From Lutjanus erythropterus (Eukaryota > Chordata > Actinopteri > Lutjaniformes > Lutjanidae): 64,000 nucleotides of DNA. Made by a program: the position numbers and the translations under genes. The stretch spans positions 10,634,331 to 10,698,330 of the forward strand of contig CM034613.1 of NCBI GenBank assembly GCA_020091685.1. The letters run 5' to 3'. Positions 1 to 11,760 of the stretch are shown piece after piece; positions within the stretch are counted from its first letter, which is position 1; every line of letters starts with the position of its first letter. Below the pieces are notes generated by a model. That model was not told the origin of the DNA. It saw only the letters and a program-made list of their open reading frames with translations, and did not search any database.

Positions 1-190
1 TGTAGAACCTCCCAGAGAGGTTCTGGGTGAAACCTTTCACGGATGGTTTTCGGTATAAACCGTCAATGTTGGGTTCTAGGTAGTGGGTTAATAAAATATT
101 CAACCAGGAACCAAAAAGGGAGTTCCTATGGGAACAAGCCAAAGAGCCCTGTATGGTTCTAGTTAGCACCTTTATTTCTAAGAGTGTACA
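1..190 (-). mobile_element. End of a GGTTCTA/TAGAACC-type element, cut by the window edge
   Basis: It contains repeated GGTTCT/AGAACC words. It ends with CCTTTATTTCTAAGAGTGTA, the reverse complement of the left end of the element at 4,925 (TACACTCTGAGAAATAAAGG). It is therefore the same family in opposite orientation, truncated by the window start. Confidence 0.65.
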
Positions 191-1418
191 GTATATAATA
201 CATTGACTATAAAGAAGTACTTCTTACAACCCCGCTTCAAATACTCAGAACTATCCCTTTAACTTTTGTTCTTTATTGATTTTGCTTTGTAGGAGCTCAT
301 TGTCCTGATTCACAGAAGATATTTCCTACTGGAGCTCTAAAGAGGCCCAGTGATTGACGAGAGAGTCCTTCATTTGAATCCATGCATCCTAAAAGATCCA
401 CTCAAGTGCTCTTACAGGCCCGCACATCATACTTCACTCCAAACAGCTTCAGGGACTCTGTTCAGTCTTCATTAGCTGACTGTGTCCCCCGCGGTGAAGA
501 CAGACAGAGAAGAATGTCACGCTGTTATTGACCCGACAACATTTACTGAATACAAATCAGTTTGTATGTCAGACTTATCCTGAGATTCATGTGTGGCATC
601 ACTGGGAGTCATACTGGTCGTATTCACTCCTTTGTCTGTTATGTGGGTTCTGATGGTTTCTGTGTTAAAGCTTGCAATTTGTAAATTAATTTCCACTGTG
701 AATGACCCTGCCATGTTTCCCTGGAAGCTGATTGTTTAACTGCTCACATGTCTGGTTGATTGGTTAAATTGTTTAAATAAATGTCAACTTGAAAGCAGCT
801 AGCAGCTCACCATCAGAACCATTTGCAAAACTGTGTAGGTGAAGACCAATTAGCTAAAAAATATAGGCAGTGAGATTATGGAGACTATTTATTTCTGTTG
901 CTGGTGGATGACTTAAGTTCACGAAAGTTGACTAAAGTTAGATATGCATACATACAGACCAGAAAAATGAACACTTGAACAAAAATCAGCATGATGAGAA
1001 TATGCATTTTAGATTATTCAGATGTATATGAAACTGCCATTCAGTTGCATGTATGTTATGCAAACGTTTTCTATTTCTTTTTCTGTTTGCATGCTGCTGC
1101 TGTTGCTCTGATCTGCATGTTGCAGCATTGCTGGTGTTTGTTGCGGTGAGGAGATGATACAACTACAGCTGCTCAGATTTTTTTTTTTTTTTTTTTTTTG
1201 TATCGGTTGGTAAATTAATTCCCTGTTGGAGGTTTAGTAAACCACCACAACTCTTTGAGGTTAACACCTCTGTGCCTATTTTACCACCAGTGCAAGTGCT
1301 ATTTCTACTTTAACTTCTGTATCCAGACAGTTATTATAATGACAGCACCCTCATTATTACTTGTGTTTTTATTATAAGCAAAATCATTTTGTGGTTTTAC
1401 TACAAGCCAGTTCCCAAA
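191..1418. other. Gene-free intergenic stretch with poly-T run
   Basis: No exon-like frame with convincing splice sites is seen on either strand. The sequence is AT-rich and unremarkable except for a T22 homopolymer at 1,178-1,199, which could be the tail of an old retroposed copy on the - strand. Confidence 0.5.
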
Positions 1419-1666
1419 ACATTCTGACTTATATTCAGTTTAATACAGCACAAAGACAAGCTATTTAATGTTCAAACTGCTAAATTTGTTTCTAGATGTT
1501 CTTGATATGTTTTTCTCTTTTCATGGTAGAGACTTTATTTACATTTGTAGATGAAGCAACAAACTATGTTTACTGACAACAGTTTTCCAGAGCGTTCCTG
1601 AGCTCAGGTAGTTTCCTTTTTCATGAAGTGGTGAACCTCGTTCCATCTTTACTTGCAAACCACTGA
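1419..1666 (-). mobile_element. Degraded Tc1-like fragment
   Basis: The segment shares ATTCAGTTTAATACAGC, ACAAAGACAAG and GTGGTGAACCTCG-type words with the copies at 29.4 and 61.7 kb. These match a fish Tc1/mariner-like element I recall, whose transposase reads on the opposite strand here. Only terminal and N-terminal-coding pieces remain; there is no usable frame. Confidence 0.55.
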
Positions 1667-1689
1667 AAAGTAAATTCAACAAGCATTTT

Positions 1690-2272
1690 TTTTCTCACCT
1701 CTCATTGCAACAAATTAACACACTGTAAAAACAAAAGAGGTGAGAAAACTTAAAAATCAAAGAAACTTGATTCAATAAATTTGAGTTTTGAACCCAACTC
1801 AAGTTTTAAAAAAAGTTTTGCCAGTGAATAATATTTTGTTGAGAAAATCGTATTATTATAATAATAATGATAACAATCATTTAATTCAATTTTCAAGCCT
1901 CAAACTAAAGACAAATCAAGTTCATAGTTCACTGTGAACAATTTTTAAAATACAATATTCAGGTGGTTTCTAAAACTCACAAGATTTAATTCTATCTAAA
2001 GAAGAAAAGTCAATTATCTCAACAAAAGATTATAGGTCGGTTTAGTTAATTTCAAAACCTTTAAAGTTTCAAAACTTTTTGAGAGTTTTATTCAAAACTC
2101 AAAAATCTAGTGAAGGCAACTGCCTTGAAATAATGAGTTTTCTCAATTTTTTTAGAGGACAGAATTGATTAATTTTAAGAATAAAAAAATAATTATTTAA
2201 TGTTCGGTAAAGCTTAAACATAAAAGTTCAAGTTTTAAGTTTCCATTACTTATTAAAATGAATTAATGTGAG
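1690..2272. mobile_element. AT-rich MITE of the CACTGTAAAAA family
   Basis: It begins near ACACACTGTAAAAAC (about 1,719) and is very AT-rich. It shares words such as AATTATCTCAAC, AGATTATAGGTC and TTTTTAAAGTTT with 63,650-63,790, a second copy ending TTTTTTACAGTGTAG. A perfect 13-nt inverted repeat, TTTTCTCACCTCT / AGAGGTGAGAAAA (1,690-1,702 and 1,736-1,748), sits at the left edge. It carries no coding capacity. Confidence 0.5.
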
Positions 2273-3469
2273 CATTTGGCTTTACTCCCCACCTCTACAC
2301 ACTGCTTCGAGTATGTGCTGTAGTTCAGTGCATCAGCAGCCTGTCAGTGGCGACAGACAGATAGTGATGGTGGGTGTGTTTCATCGCAGCATGTCTCTTC
2401 ATTAGCAGCTCTGTGTTTGCGCTGCGTGTACACAGCCTGGTTGTAAAAGCTAACAGGATGTGTTGCTGTGCTCTTTGAGGTTACCACCTGTTCGCTCGCT
2501 CTGTCTTGCGTTCTCATGGAAACCAATATGTTGACGAGCCGGCCCAATCAGACACACAATGGCCTCTTTGTTTTTCCACTGGTGTGTGTCTGTGTCTGCA
2601 TGCGTCGTACGTCCATCCCTGCCCGCTTGTTTCTGCTGCTACGTGACCTCTAAATTGCACCGTGGCTCCGTCACACGGTGCACTCGTCTAATTTTTTCCC
2701 CCCTGTGTTCACCTGCAATACTCAGTCAAAGCTATTAAAGTTTGACGTGCAGTCTGGCACTTGTGGCTGTTCAAAGGAGGCCTGCTGCATTAGGCCAGAC
2801 ATCAAATGGCAGATGACTCAAATGTTCCTGATCTATGTATTCCACAGGGGTATTTATAGCTTCAATAGATCACAGAGGAGTGGAGGCACTCACTTTTTTT
2901 TTTCCATGTTTCTCTGTCTTGCTGTATACCGTACATCCTTTGCTCTGTTTCTTTCACAGTATGTTTGCTAACTTCTTTGTCATCTTTTCTCCCTAAGAGG
3001 GACTCTTTTTTGTCTGTTCTTTTTCTGTCTTTAAAGGTAATTTATCGTCCATCTAATCCTTGACTCTCACCTCAAGGTCCACCAGTTTTGTCCAGTTGTT
3101 GTGAAGTTGTTTAAAGATGTATGATGTTTATTTATTTTATTTTTTTTAGTGTTTTTGGACAGGGTTCAGAAGTGCTCAGAAAAAAAGGGAAAATCAAGTA
3201 TCTACATCGCCATAACAAAAGCTCCAGATCAGCTGCTTGAGGTCAGATTGTGTCGTCAACTGATGTGTCCAAGTTTCAACACATAAACACTCTGCAAAAA
3301 TATGATCTTTGTTTTTGCTCCCAGAGATGAAGCAAAAAGAGAGATGATTGGTTTATCCCGATGTTCTTACCCTAACCGTGACCAATCACTCGTCATGCCT
3401 AAACATCAACCAACCCAACCAACAAAGGTAAGTACGAGCCAATCAGAGGCAGACTTTACCATCATCATC
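2273..3469. other. Gene-free intergenic stretch
   Basis: No gene is supported. The segment around 2,340-2,660 is GC-richer with several short overlapping frames on both strands, but none resembles a known protein or has matching splice signals. The rest is AT-rich with short T and A runs. Confidence 0.45.
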
Positions 3470-3602
3470 CACCCAGGGGGTTCCTCCAAGAACCCATTTA
3501 AATTTCAAGGTTTTATCTAGAACCAACATAGGGGGTTCTACTGAGCAGCTTTTCATATTTCAAGGGTTTTATCTAGAACACACCCAGGAGGGTTCTGCAT
3601 TA
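3470..3602. repeat. Fragment of the GGTTCTA/TAGAACC array
   Basis: At least two units of the pattern TTTTATCTAGAAC...CCCAGGRGGTTCT are present. They match the internal array of the element at 4,925-5,895. No terminal sequence is retained. Confidence 0.7.
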
Positions 3603-4924
3603 ACAAGAAAGAAAAAAAGGATCATCAATGGGCTATTGCAGTTTTTAAATACAAACTGCAACGTCTGGATTTTTCCACTGATAAAAATAGTGTAATAACA
3701 ATAAGAACTGATGGATATTTCAATACAAATTGTTCAAATGTATGTGTAAGTCTTTAAACGTGAACATTTTAATGCAACAGTGTAGAAAAACAGACACAAA
3801 CTGTCCATAAAGTGCTTGTATTTGTGGGTGTAAACAGCACTGAGAGGTTGATATTTGAGTTTACAGATAACAAAATAATCACTCTAATCCTCATCGCAGA
3901 CAGACATCACCACCACACTGAATAATTAAAGAATATTCTCTCGCTTTGTCACCATTTCTGCCTTTAATCTCTCCGTCTCACTCTTTTTTTTCTCTCTCTC
4001 TGGGAGGCACTTTGTCTCACTCTCTCTCACCCCCCCCCCCCCCCGATCGAAGCCTCTTTCCTCCCCCTGCTCTCTCCTGTCTGCTGCTCCGCATCTCTCT
4101 TTTTAAGCCCTCCTCCCATCCCATGCCTCATTAGCGTTAGCAGCGATTAGCCCATCTCACTGATCAAAGGGGAAATCGCAGACTTACACTTAATAATTGA
4201 TGCTCTTTAACAGCTTATCGTTTGACTTCGACGCTGCTTGTCATGCCTCAAACAACTGCCCTTCCTTTCCAGCCTCTCCTCTTTCCCCTCTTTTTCATGA
4301 TTCTTCTTGCTCTGCATGCTGCACACTCCAGATTCATTTTCCAGATAATTTTTTTTAATGGGCGAATAAATCACTAGGTGGCAGCATAGTAACACATGGT
4401 GCATACATTGACAGCGCGGGAGGCTGGTATATAAATGAGCTGCACAGGCTGTATCATGTGGGCTGCTGGGACTTGGTGTGACAAGCTTGATCCCAGATTA
4501 GTAGATGTGGAATAACTGCAGCGCCGTTCATCTTTTCACACATCTACTCAATTCCTCTAATTACCCGATCAATAAGCTGCAGGTTTGACTGAAGATCAGT
4601 TGAAATATTGTTCCTCCCTGACCCATTAATGACCTTTTACGACCTCTTAAAAGCACATCGGTGCTTCGCCAAGTCTGTTCTGGCTTCATTGTCTGGTGCT
4701 TAATGAGGAGGTCAGCTCCAAAACGATTAAAGTCCAGCTAAAATCCCATTTAGTCGTCTTGTTTTTTTATAGTCAAAAATAAAAAGGTTCCTGACTTTTT
4801 CTCAAAGGAGAGCGCAGGTCAAGATATTTATGAGGCAATTAAAATGAATTTAAAATTCTTAAATATCAGTCATGCACTCAGAAAAAAGTATTTTAGTCCA
4901 TTTTATCAATGTAATTTCATTTAT
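3603..4924. other. Gene-free stretch with poly-C run and a CNE-like block
   Basis: A pyrimidine tract at about 3,940-4,110 includes a C15 homopolymer at 4,030-4,044 (i-motif on this strand, G-quadruplex-prone on the other). From about 4,140 to 4,720 the composition is balanced and non-repetitive, with homeodomain-type TAAT words, resembling a conserved non-coding element. No exon is seen. Confidence 0.4.
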
Positions 4925-5895
4925 ACACTCTGAGAAATAAAGGTGCCAACTAGAACCATAAGGGGTTCTTCAGCTTGTCCCCATAGAAGAAACCTTTTTG
5001 GTTCCCAGTAGTACCTTTCATAAAGGTTCCACTTGGAAAATAACATAGAACCCAATAAAAACAGTTATACCTTGATCCTCTCTGGGGTTCTATCCAGAAC
5101 CTTTCCACTGTCTAAGAGTGCTAAGTGCTAAGAGTGTTCTTTACAGAGAACCCTTTTATATTCCAAGAATTTTATCTAGGCTTATACTGAGAACCTTTTT
5201 ATTTCGGTTCCATCTAGAACCCACCCAAAAGGCTGGAACCAAGACCCAGAGGGTTCTAGCGAGAACCTTTTTTAATTCCAAGGGTATTATCTAGAACCCA
5301 CCCAGGGGCCTCTTCTTTATTCTGAGGGCATTATATAGAACTCACCTAGAGGGTTCTACCGAGAGCCCTTAAATTTTAAATGTCTCATCTAGAACCCACG
5401 AAGGGGTTCTACCGAGAATCTTTTCATATTCAAAGGGTTTTATCTAGAAATCACCCAGGGGGTTCTACTGAGAAACCATTGACATCCCAGTGGTTTTATC
5501 TGGAACCCACCAAGAGGTTCTACTGAGCATCTTTTGATATTTTATTCTATATTTTTATATATTGGGTTATCTTGAACCAACCCAGGGGTTCTACTCTCCA
5601 GAACTCTTCTGCCATCTAAGGGTGCTGACAAGAACCCAGCCAGGGGTTTCTAGAACCCTTTTATATTCCACGGGTTTAATTTCGAACTCATCCTGTTTCA
5701 TATTGTGCTTGAAGAACTCTTTCCTCTAAAAAGGATTCTTTGGATTAAAAGGGTTCTTAATGGAACCTTTAATCTTACAATGAACCCTTGACAAACCTGT
5801 TCATCAAAAAGGGGCTCTTTAGAAGCCAATGGTTCTGGTAGAACCTCAGCCATTCAGGGGGAACCCTTCTGGACCCCTGTTCTCTCTGAGTGTGT
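4925..5895. mobile_element. TIR-bounded element with internal TAGAACC/GGTTCTA minisatellite
   Basis: The left end ACACTCTGAGAAATAAAGG and the reverse complement of the right end (ACACTCAGAGAGAACAGG) match as imperfect terminal inverted repeats. Between them is a tandem array, about 5,150-5,660, with an approximately 50-60 bp period. Each unit contains the inverted-repeat core TAGAACCC-ACCCAG-GGGGTTCTA. No transposase frame is present, so it is a non-autonomous element. Target-site duplication is unclear. The same family occurs at 1-190 and 3,470-3,602. Confidence 0.65.
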
Positions 5896-6183
5896 CTGAT
5901 CGTCAATAACAGTGCCTCTGTCATTTCTAATAACCTGCTGTTTTAGCGAGTAGTAATAACTGTTTCGAAAGATCTTAATATTTTATATTTTTAAGTAAAA
6001 ATTGCTGTGATTTAACTTCTACTTATCAAGACATTAACTTGTGTAATGGTTGTGTGAATGTAAGGGTTTTTTTCCCCAACAGAAATAGCTGCTAAAAGTG
6101 AATGCTCTTACATGACTCATTTTTATTATTTGTGTGTAGGCTTATTTTAAGATCTGATGTAACCGTTCCTTATGCTAGTTTAG

Positions 6184-6253
<70 letters not shown>

Positions 6254-7929
6254 GAGGTGTCAGTGTACAGGAGCCTGGTTTGTTTTTGGGTGGTGAGAAG
6301 AACATGAATGACAGTGGGATTAAGACTGTGATTTGGGCATTTCCCATCTGAGGTGTGTCACTGAGTTTGTCTCCTAACATCAGACTGATTAAGTTTATAA
6401 TAATGATGATGATGCTTATTTATTAATTATATTTCTTGCCAAGAGTTGGATGAGAAGATCCACTCTCACGTCTGTATGGTCAATATTAATTCTACCGTTA
6501 ACTTAGCTAGTTTAGCCTGGCACAAAGTATCACAGAAAATAAATATTACTTCACAAATACAGACTTTCATCTGAAAGAAGTTTTTGCACTTTGGGATATA
6601 CACTTATTTACTATTTGCAGAGAGTTATATGAGAAGATCAATTCATGTCTGGTAGCTATCTTAACTTGGCACAAAGACTAGAAAATAATCCCCATAGAAA
6701 AAAAAATACTATGGACTGGAATTTTTTTTGTAGCATACGTCTAATGAAAATGTTGATATTTCTGATAGCCTCATCTTTTCATCAATTTCCTCCATAATGT
6801 TGCCGTGCGGTAGCTTTGTCTTGGTGGCTTCCAGACACTTTTAGCATTCATGAATTGCAGTTTTAATTTAATTATATAAAGATTGAGCGAAATAAAGCTA
6901 TGATGTGTTAATTAGCGAGCTTTAGAGGTGCTAGTTGGTAGATTTTACAAGCTTAGACAGAACCAGGCTAGTTGTTCCACCCTGTTTAGTCTTCTTGCTA
7001 AGCAAAGGTAGCTAGCTGCCAGTAGTAGCTACATATTTACCATACAGACATGAGAATGGTATAAATCTTCTCATCTAATTCTGGGCAAGAAAGCAAATAA
7101 TCATCCTTTCCAATAATTACTAATAACAGTATTAATTTTATAACAGACGGGAGTTACATGAAATCAAAAACTTCAAAATAAACTCAAAATAAAGACATAA
7201 TGAGTAAAGAGGGACACAGTAGACATTATCAGTATGACTAAGAGTATTGCATCAACAAAACTACAGAATAATGTGCAGTTCCTCTGCAAACATTAGTGAT
7301 AACAAGTGTATGAATACAAAGCAGAGGGGATGTGAGAGTTGCACATTATTAGAAGAGATAAATATGGGGTGACGAGGATAACTGCCTTTGAGAGATGAGT
7401 ACAGGATGTGCAACAGTATGTTCGCATTTGCATGATGATAATGACAGTGCCGTAATTTGCCCTCAGTTTGATACGTAACACAGAGCCGTTAATTATCTCT
7501 GTGTTATCGGTTTCTTTTTATTGCTGAGCTCTGATTGCTGCTCCCGCTGTGCAACACTTGGATGGGAAAGAGAGGAAACCTGTTCACAGCTCCCTGGAAG
7601 AGCTTGAAGGAGGTGTGCGTGTGTGCATGTGTGTGTGTGTGTGTGGTGGAGAGAGCCTCTTATTGCCCTTCTTTTCTGCCTCAGCACGTTTTATTTCCAG
7701 ATTTGGGGAATAATGGGATTTCATTGGTTTCGTGGGCAAAAGAAAAACACAGTAAGCACTTGATTTAGCTCTTGCTGAGGTTTAACAATCACTGTGCAAA
7801 AAGAGCAACCTATAAAAGAAAAAGAAATTGAATTAAACTTAATGTTAGATAAATATGCCAAAAAAAAACACAGTCAAATATTTCACCATATGCAAGCCAT
7901 TAAAACTGGATGATTACTCTATCATTTAC
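5896..7929. other. Gene-free stretch with long (TG)33 array
   Basis: The main landmark is a pure (TG)33 run at 6,186-6,251. An imperfect TG run lies at about 7,614-7,645. The rest shows scattered GCTAGCT-rich text typical of decayed fish repeats. No gene is supported; the frames crossing the TG run are poly-Val/Cys or poly-Thr/His artefacts. Confidence 0.6.
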
Positions 7930-8690
7930 TCCCATATCAGTTGAGCAAGCTTGCTGCCCAGCTGAGCCTTGGTGAACTTTCTCCTTTCCTGTTTCCTGTT
8001 CTGCTAGCTAAATAGGTAACTAATCTATCTGAGCACTTTAAGTACTTATTTTCAGTGTTGGCTTAAAAATATGAATGCATCTACAACTGACCCCTCCTAA
8101 GTCCTACCCCAGATATACCATCTTGGTAACCAGCAGAACCTTGGTCAACTTTCTTCTTTACTGTTTCCTGTACTTAGATATTCTTTGTGCAAGAATTGTC
8201 TGTGTTGAAAAGGAATTAAATATTGAAGATGCCTAAAAGATGTTGCTGGAGGACCTGTAAAAGTAACATATAGTCACATCTTGGCAAAATACTTGCTAAC
8301 TCACCAACTAATCTACATCAAACATTAGCCTACTAGTTACATCTGAAAGATAAGCAAAACGATACCCTACAAATGCTAACTAATCTAGCTAGCTAATCTG
8401 GGAAAGACATGAAAATTTAAACATCTACAATTAACCCTTCCTAAGTCCCACCCCAGTTAAGCGACTGGTTTTAATTTCAGAAATCTGGATACCTTAAGAT
8501 AACAACTTATGTAGATTAACAATCATTTTTCTAAAACAAGCTCACGAAAGATTTGACAATGTGTTGCCTTTACAGTTCCCCAGCAACATCTTCAAAATCT
8601 GGATTTCTTTTCAACATAGAAGAGCCTAGCATATAGCCGTGTAGACGAACAGGAGAGTAGAAAGTTGACTGAGGTTCTGTTGAGTACTAA
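7930..8690 (+). mobile_element. Dispersed repeat with THAP-like ORF start, copy 1
   Basis: It shares several blocks with 20,800-21,640: CCCCTCYTAAGTCC, GATGTTGCTGG..CACCTGTAAAAGT, ATATRGTCACA, TTTTCAACATAG, and AGAAAGTTGACTGAGGTTC. ATG at 8,229 reads MPKRCCWRTCKSN before a stop, which resembles the beginning of THAP-type zinc-finger proteins (tentative). It is interpreted as a decayed DNA element or captured gene fragment. Confidence 0.5.
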
Positions 8691-9987
8691 GTTCAACTCT
8701 TGGGACTTAGAAAGGGTCAACAGAGATATTTTTCATGCAGAAATGCAAAAACATTTCAAGATTCCAGCTTCTCCAATGTGAGGATTTGCTGCTCTTCTCT
8801 TTTTTTATATTATTGTGAACAAAACATATTGGGGTTTTGGTCAGTTGGCTGGACAAAAACAGACATCTAAAGACATTACTTTGGATGCTAGGGGGCTGAG
8901 ATTGATATTTTTCATATTTTTTCAACGTTTCATGAACAGTATTGAGGAAAAAGCAATCAACAATGAAAATAACACTTAGCTGCAGCCCGACACGTGATTT
9001 TTACAATGTGTATTCTGTTCAGATGTATTTTTGTCCTTGGTCATCTTCCTCCCTCCCTCTGCTCCATCCTTTAGCCCTTCCTCCCCGCCGTTGCCAAGGG
9101 CAACCGGAGGAAAAGAGCCGAATACAGTGACACTATCACCTGATCTGTGAGGGGAATCCAGCAGGTGTGTGTGCACGCCTGATACTGTGCACGTGTCTGC
9201 CTTTTTCCACACCACTGACCGACAGTTACAACCTGACAAGAAACACACACGCACACACACATGCAGGTGGAGGAGGGACACACACACACACACACTCGGG
9301 GTGTAAATGAAGTGACTGTTGGCAGGCTCACAGCTAATTCAGCATGAATATTTAATCAACTGTAAACAAATTACTACTGCACTGAGCGGTGCCAGTGTGT
9401 GTGCTGCATTAACATGTGCGTGTCTGTCTCTCTGTATCTGTGTTAGTGGGCACATGTTGCTCACTCTTGCTAATGTGGGTATCTCTATCCCTTCCTCTGT
9501 CTTACTATTCGTTACAGACTTTCCCTAACGACAACTCTCCAAGTGAGCTGAGTGAGCACAAATCAGTCTGCAGATCAAGCTCTATGAGTGCAGAAGTACA
9601 GTTTCTTGGGTGAAAAACAAGTTTTGAGAGCATGCCTGGGCAGAATTTTAAATTAAACAGATGTGTTATTGCCTGCAAGAGGAATGCAGTGTCACTATAT
9701 TTGAGTCAAGCAGTTGTTTGTATCCCTCACATTCAAAAATCTGAATTCACCTACTCTACAGCGTCCAGCTGTTTCATTAATTTAAGAGTGTTTTTGGCCT
9801 CTGATCCCTTCAAAGAAATCTTATGATCCATTAACACAGCATAGGGTGGTGACATCAACGTTTTTTCCCAGATTCCCACAGGTCAAAGCATGGATGGATT
9901 ATGGGACTACAGGCTCCTGAGCAGACATGTAAAATCCGCACACCTCACTTATAGGATCCCACTCAAATTAAAAGGGACACAGCATCC
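8691..9987. other. Gene-free upstream stretch with an X-box and CA runs
   Basis: No coding exon is seen. The stretch holds an RFX-type site at 9,090-9,104 (listed separately) and imperfect CA runs at about 9,241-9,297. Confidence 0.5.
9090..9104. promoter_or_regulatory. RFX X-box-like site upstream of the gene
   Basis: GTTGCC-AAG-GGCAAC: perfect 6-bp arms around a 3-nt spacer, within the allowed X-box form (GTNRCC N0-3 RGYAAC). It lies about 2.5 kb upstream of the putative promoter. Binding is not shown. Confidence 0.4.
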
Positions 9988-10252
9988 CTTTGTAGTTGTT
10001 TTGTGTCTCTTTTAGCTACATCTCTGTTGTTTTGTGTCTCTTTTGTCTTTTGTTGTCTTTCTTGTCTCTTAGTTTTGTGTCTCTGGTCATTTTGTGTCTT
10101 GCTGTGGTTCTTTGTTGTCTCTCTCTAGTCATCTGTAGTAATTTAGTGTCTGTTTGTACTACTTTGTGTCTCTGTAGTTCTTTTGTGTCTTTTTGTGGTA
10201 GTTTGGTGCCTCTGTAGTTCTTTTGTGTCTTTGGTAGTTTTGTGTCTTTGTT
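9988..10252 (+). repeat. Minisatellite, TTTTGTGTCTCTT-type units
   Basis: About ten degenerate units of roughly 20-25 bp share the words TAGTT, TTTTGTGTCT and TTGTTGTCT. The array is pyrimidine/G-rich on the + strand and keeps one orientation throughout. Frames across it (Val/Cys/Leu/Ser-rich) are artefacts. Confidence 0.7.
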
Positions 10253-11520
10253 GATATGTACTAATTTAATAAAAAAACAAAAACAAAAAAGTATGTCAGT
10301 CCTATAAACGCAAAATACAGAAATTAGCTGACCTGATTCAGTCAATAGTAGTAATAGTTGAAATAGTTCAAATTAAGTCCTATCTTCTTTTTTGATTTGG
10401 CTGTAATTACAGCATCCTAGAGTTTCTATGTGTCATATTAAAACATATTTTGATTCACTTATTCTTCCTACATGACTGGCCGAGCCACAGAGTGATCGTA
10501 AACATTTTCTTTAAAAAGCCACTGCCAGGGTTTTCCTACCAGCGTTTCTAGATAGTGCTTCAATGAAAGGAAACACCTTAATGTAACATTAATTTATTTA
10601 AGTGTTCAAATCAATGCTTGGTAAGTCCACGTGTTATAGAAATCAGAGTCCTCTGCTTCCACACGTGTTATGTGTTTCCTGTAAAAACAGGCAGCTAGTT
10701 AGGGACTTGTTGCAGATATTGATTGGGATGACTGTTAAGACAGTAACACCTCAGGTCGAGCTACAGCAGTCTGTTAACTTAGCTGACTCTTCCCAATCCC
10801 AGTAAAGTTTGAGGTGGTGAACATTTTGGAAGACACAATGTCTCATACTATTAGAGCAGGTAGCTAGCTAACTATAATTGGCTTTGGTGATTTGCACTAC
10901 TGATAGATGATAGATTGACAGGTGGATGTAGATCGATGGAAGTAACTAATTACAAGTTCTGAAATTACTGTAATTAAATATTTTTGGGGGCTACTTGTAC
11001 TATTAGGAGTTCAAGTATGTAATCTTATCTAAGTATGCATGTAATTTACTTAGTTACTTTTAAAATGATAATTGAGTTCTCAGTACAGTTAGAATCATAT
11101 CCAAACCTTTCATCTTTTTTTGAGTGAATAAAGCTATCCAATTGCAAACAGGCCAATGAAAATGATGAGATATGGGTTAAAAAAAATAACAAAAAAGAAA
11201 GAAAGAAAACAACAAACAACAACACTTTTCAGTAATGTCACAGTACTGGTACTTGAGTACAGATTTTCAATTCTCTTTCCACTATTGGTGTTATAATATG
11301 ATTGGTTGGAATTGGTTGGTTCTAGCTAAGACCGTACCATATGCATTATATTTAAAAGGAAAAAGCAAATAAATTGATTTTTTTGTGATTTTTTGGCATG
11401 CTGTAAAATATGTTCACAGTACGACAGGATTTAATCTAAAAGGGTTAAAAGGCTTTAAAAAATAATCTCGACTTTAATTTAAAAACTTTCCTTACTCACC
11501 GGTTCATATTTTTTAGCATC
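10253..11520. other. Upstream stretch made of decayed repeats
   Basis: 10,600-10,800 matches 25,450-25,640 (shared AAAACAGGCAG, GGGACTTGT, GATATTGATTGG). 10,940-11,110 belongs to the GTAACTAATTAC-type family also seen at 41.0, 56.5 and 57.7 kb. AT-rich sequence continues to the CpG boundary near 11,520. No exon is seen. Confidence 0.5.
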
Positions 11521-11760
11521 TGTTAATTTACTGTCTCCCTCGCGCTCTCTCCTGTGCGCGCATGCGTGCGTGTGCGCGTTATTTGCTCTCCGTTTAACCT
11601 CCGAAGAGCAACTGGAGGCGACTCAACAACACGGCCGCTTTCAAATCTCTCTCTCTCTCTCTCTCTCTCTGCTCTCTCTCTCTCCTCGCCCCCTGCTCCC
11701 TCCTCTTCCTCCTCCACCTCCTCTCCTCTCCTCCCTCCCCTCCTCCTCTTCCTACCTGAT
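11521..11760 (+). promoter_or_regulatory. CpG-rich promoter with (CT)n tract
   Basis: The base composition changes abruptly from AT-rich to CpG-rich near 11,520 and stays so to about 11,990. The stretch CGCGCATGCGTG (11,557-11,568) is one base off the NRF1 consensus YGCGCAYGCGCR. It is followed by a (CT)n run at about 11,646-11,690 and a CCTCCTCCTCC-type pyrimidine block to about 11,755. No TATA box is evident, which fits a dispersed CpG-island promoter. The transcription start cannot be placed from sequence; it probably lies between about 11,600 and 11,780. Position just before a good splice donor, in the orientation of the DGK exons, supports the assignment. Confidence 0.6.

Noticed and set aside
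9988-10345. Ser/Leu/Val-rich membrane-like frames
   Set aside because: Translation of the TTTTGTGTCTCTT minisatellite.
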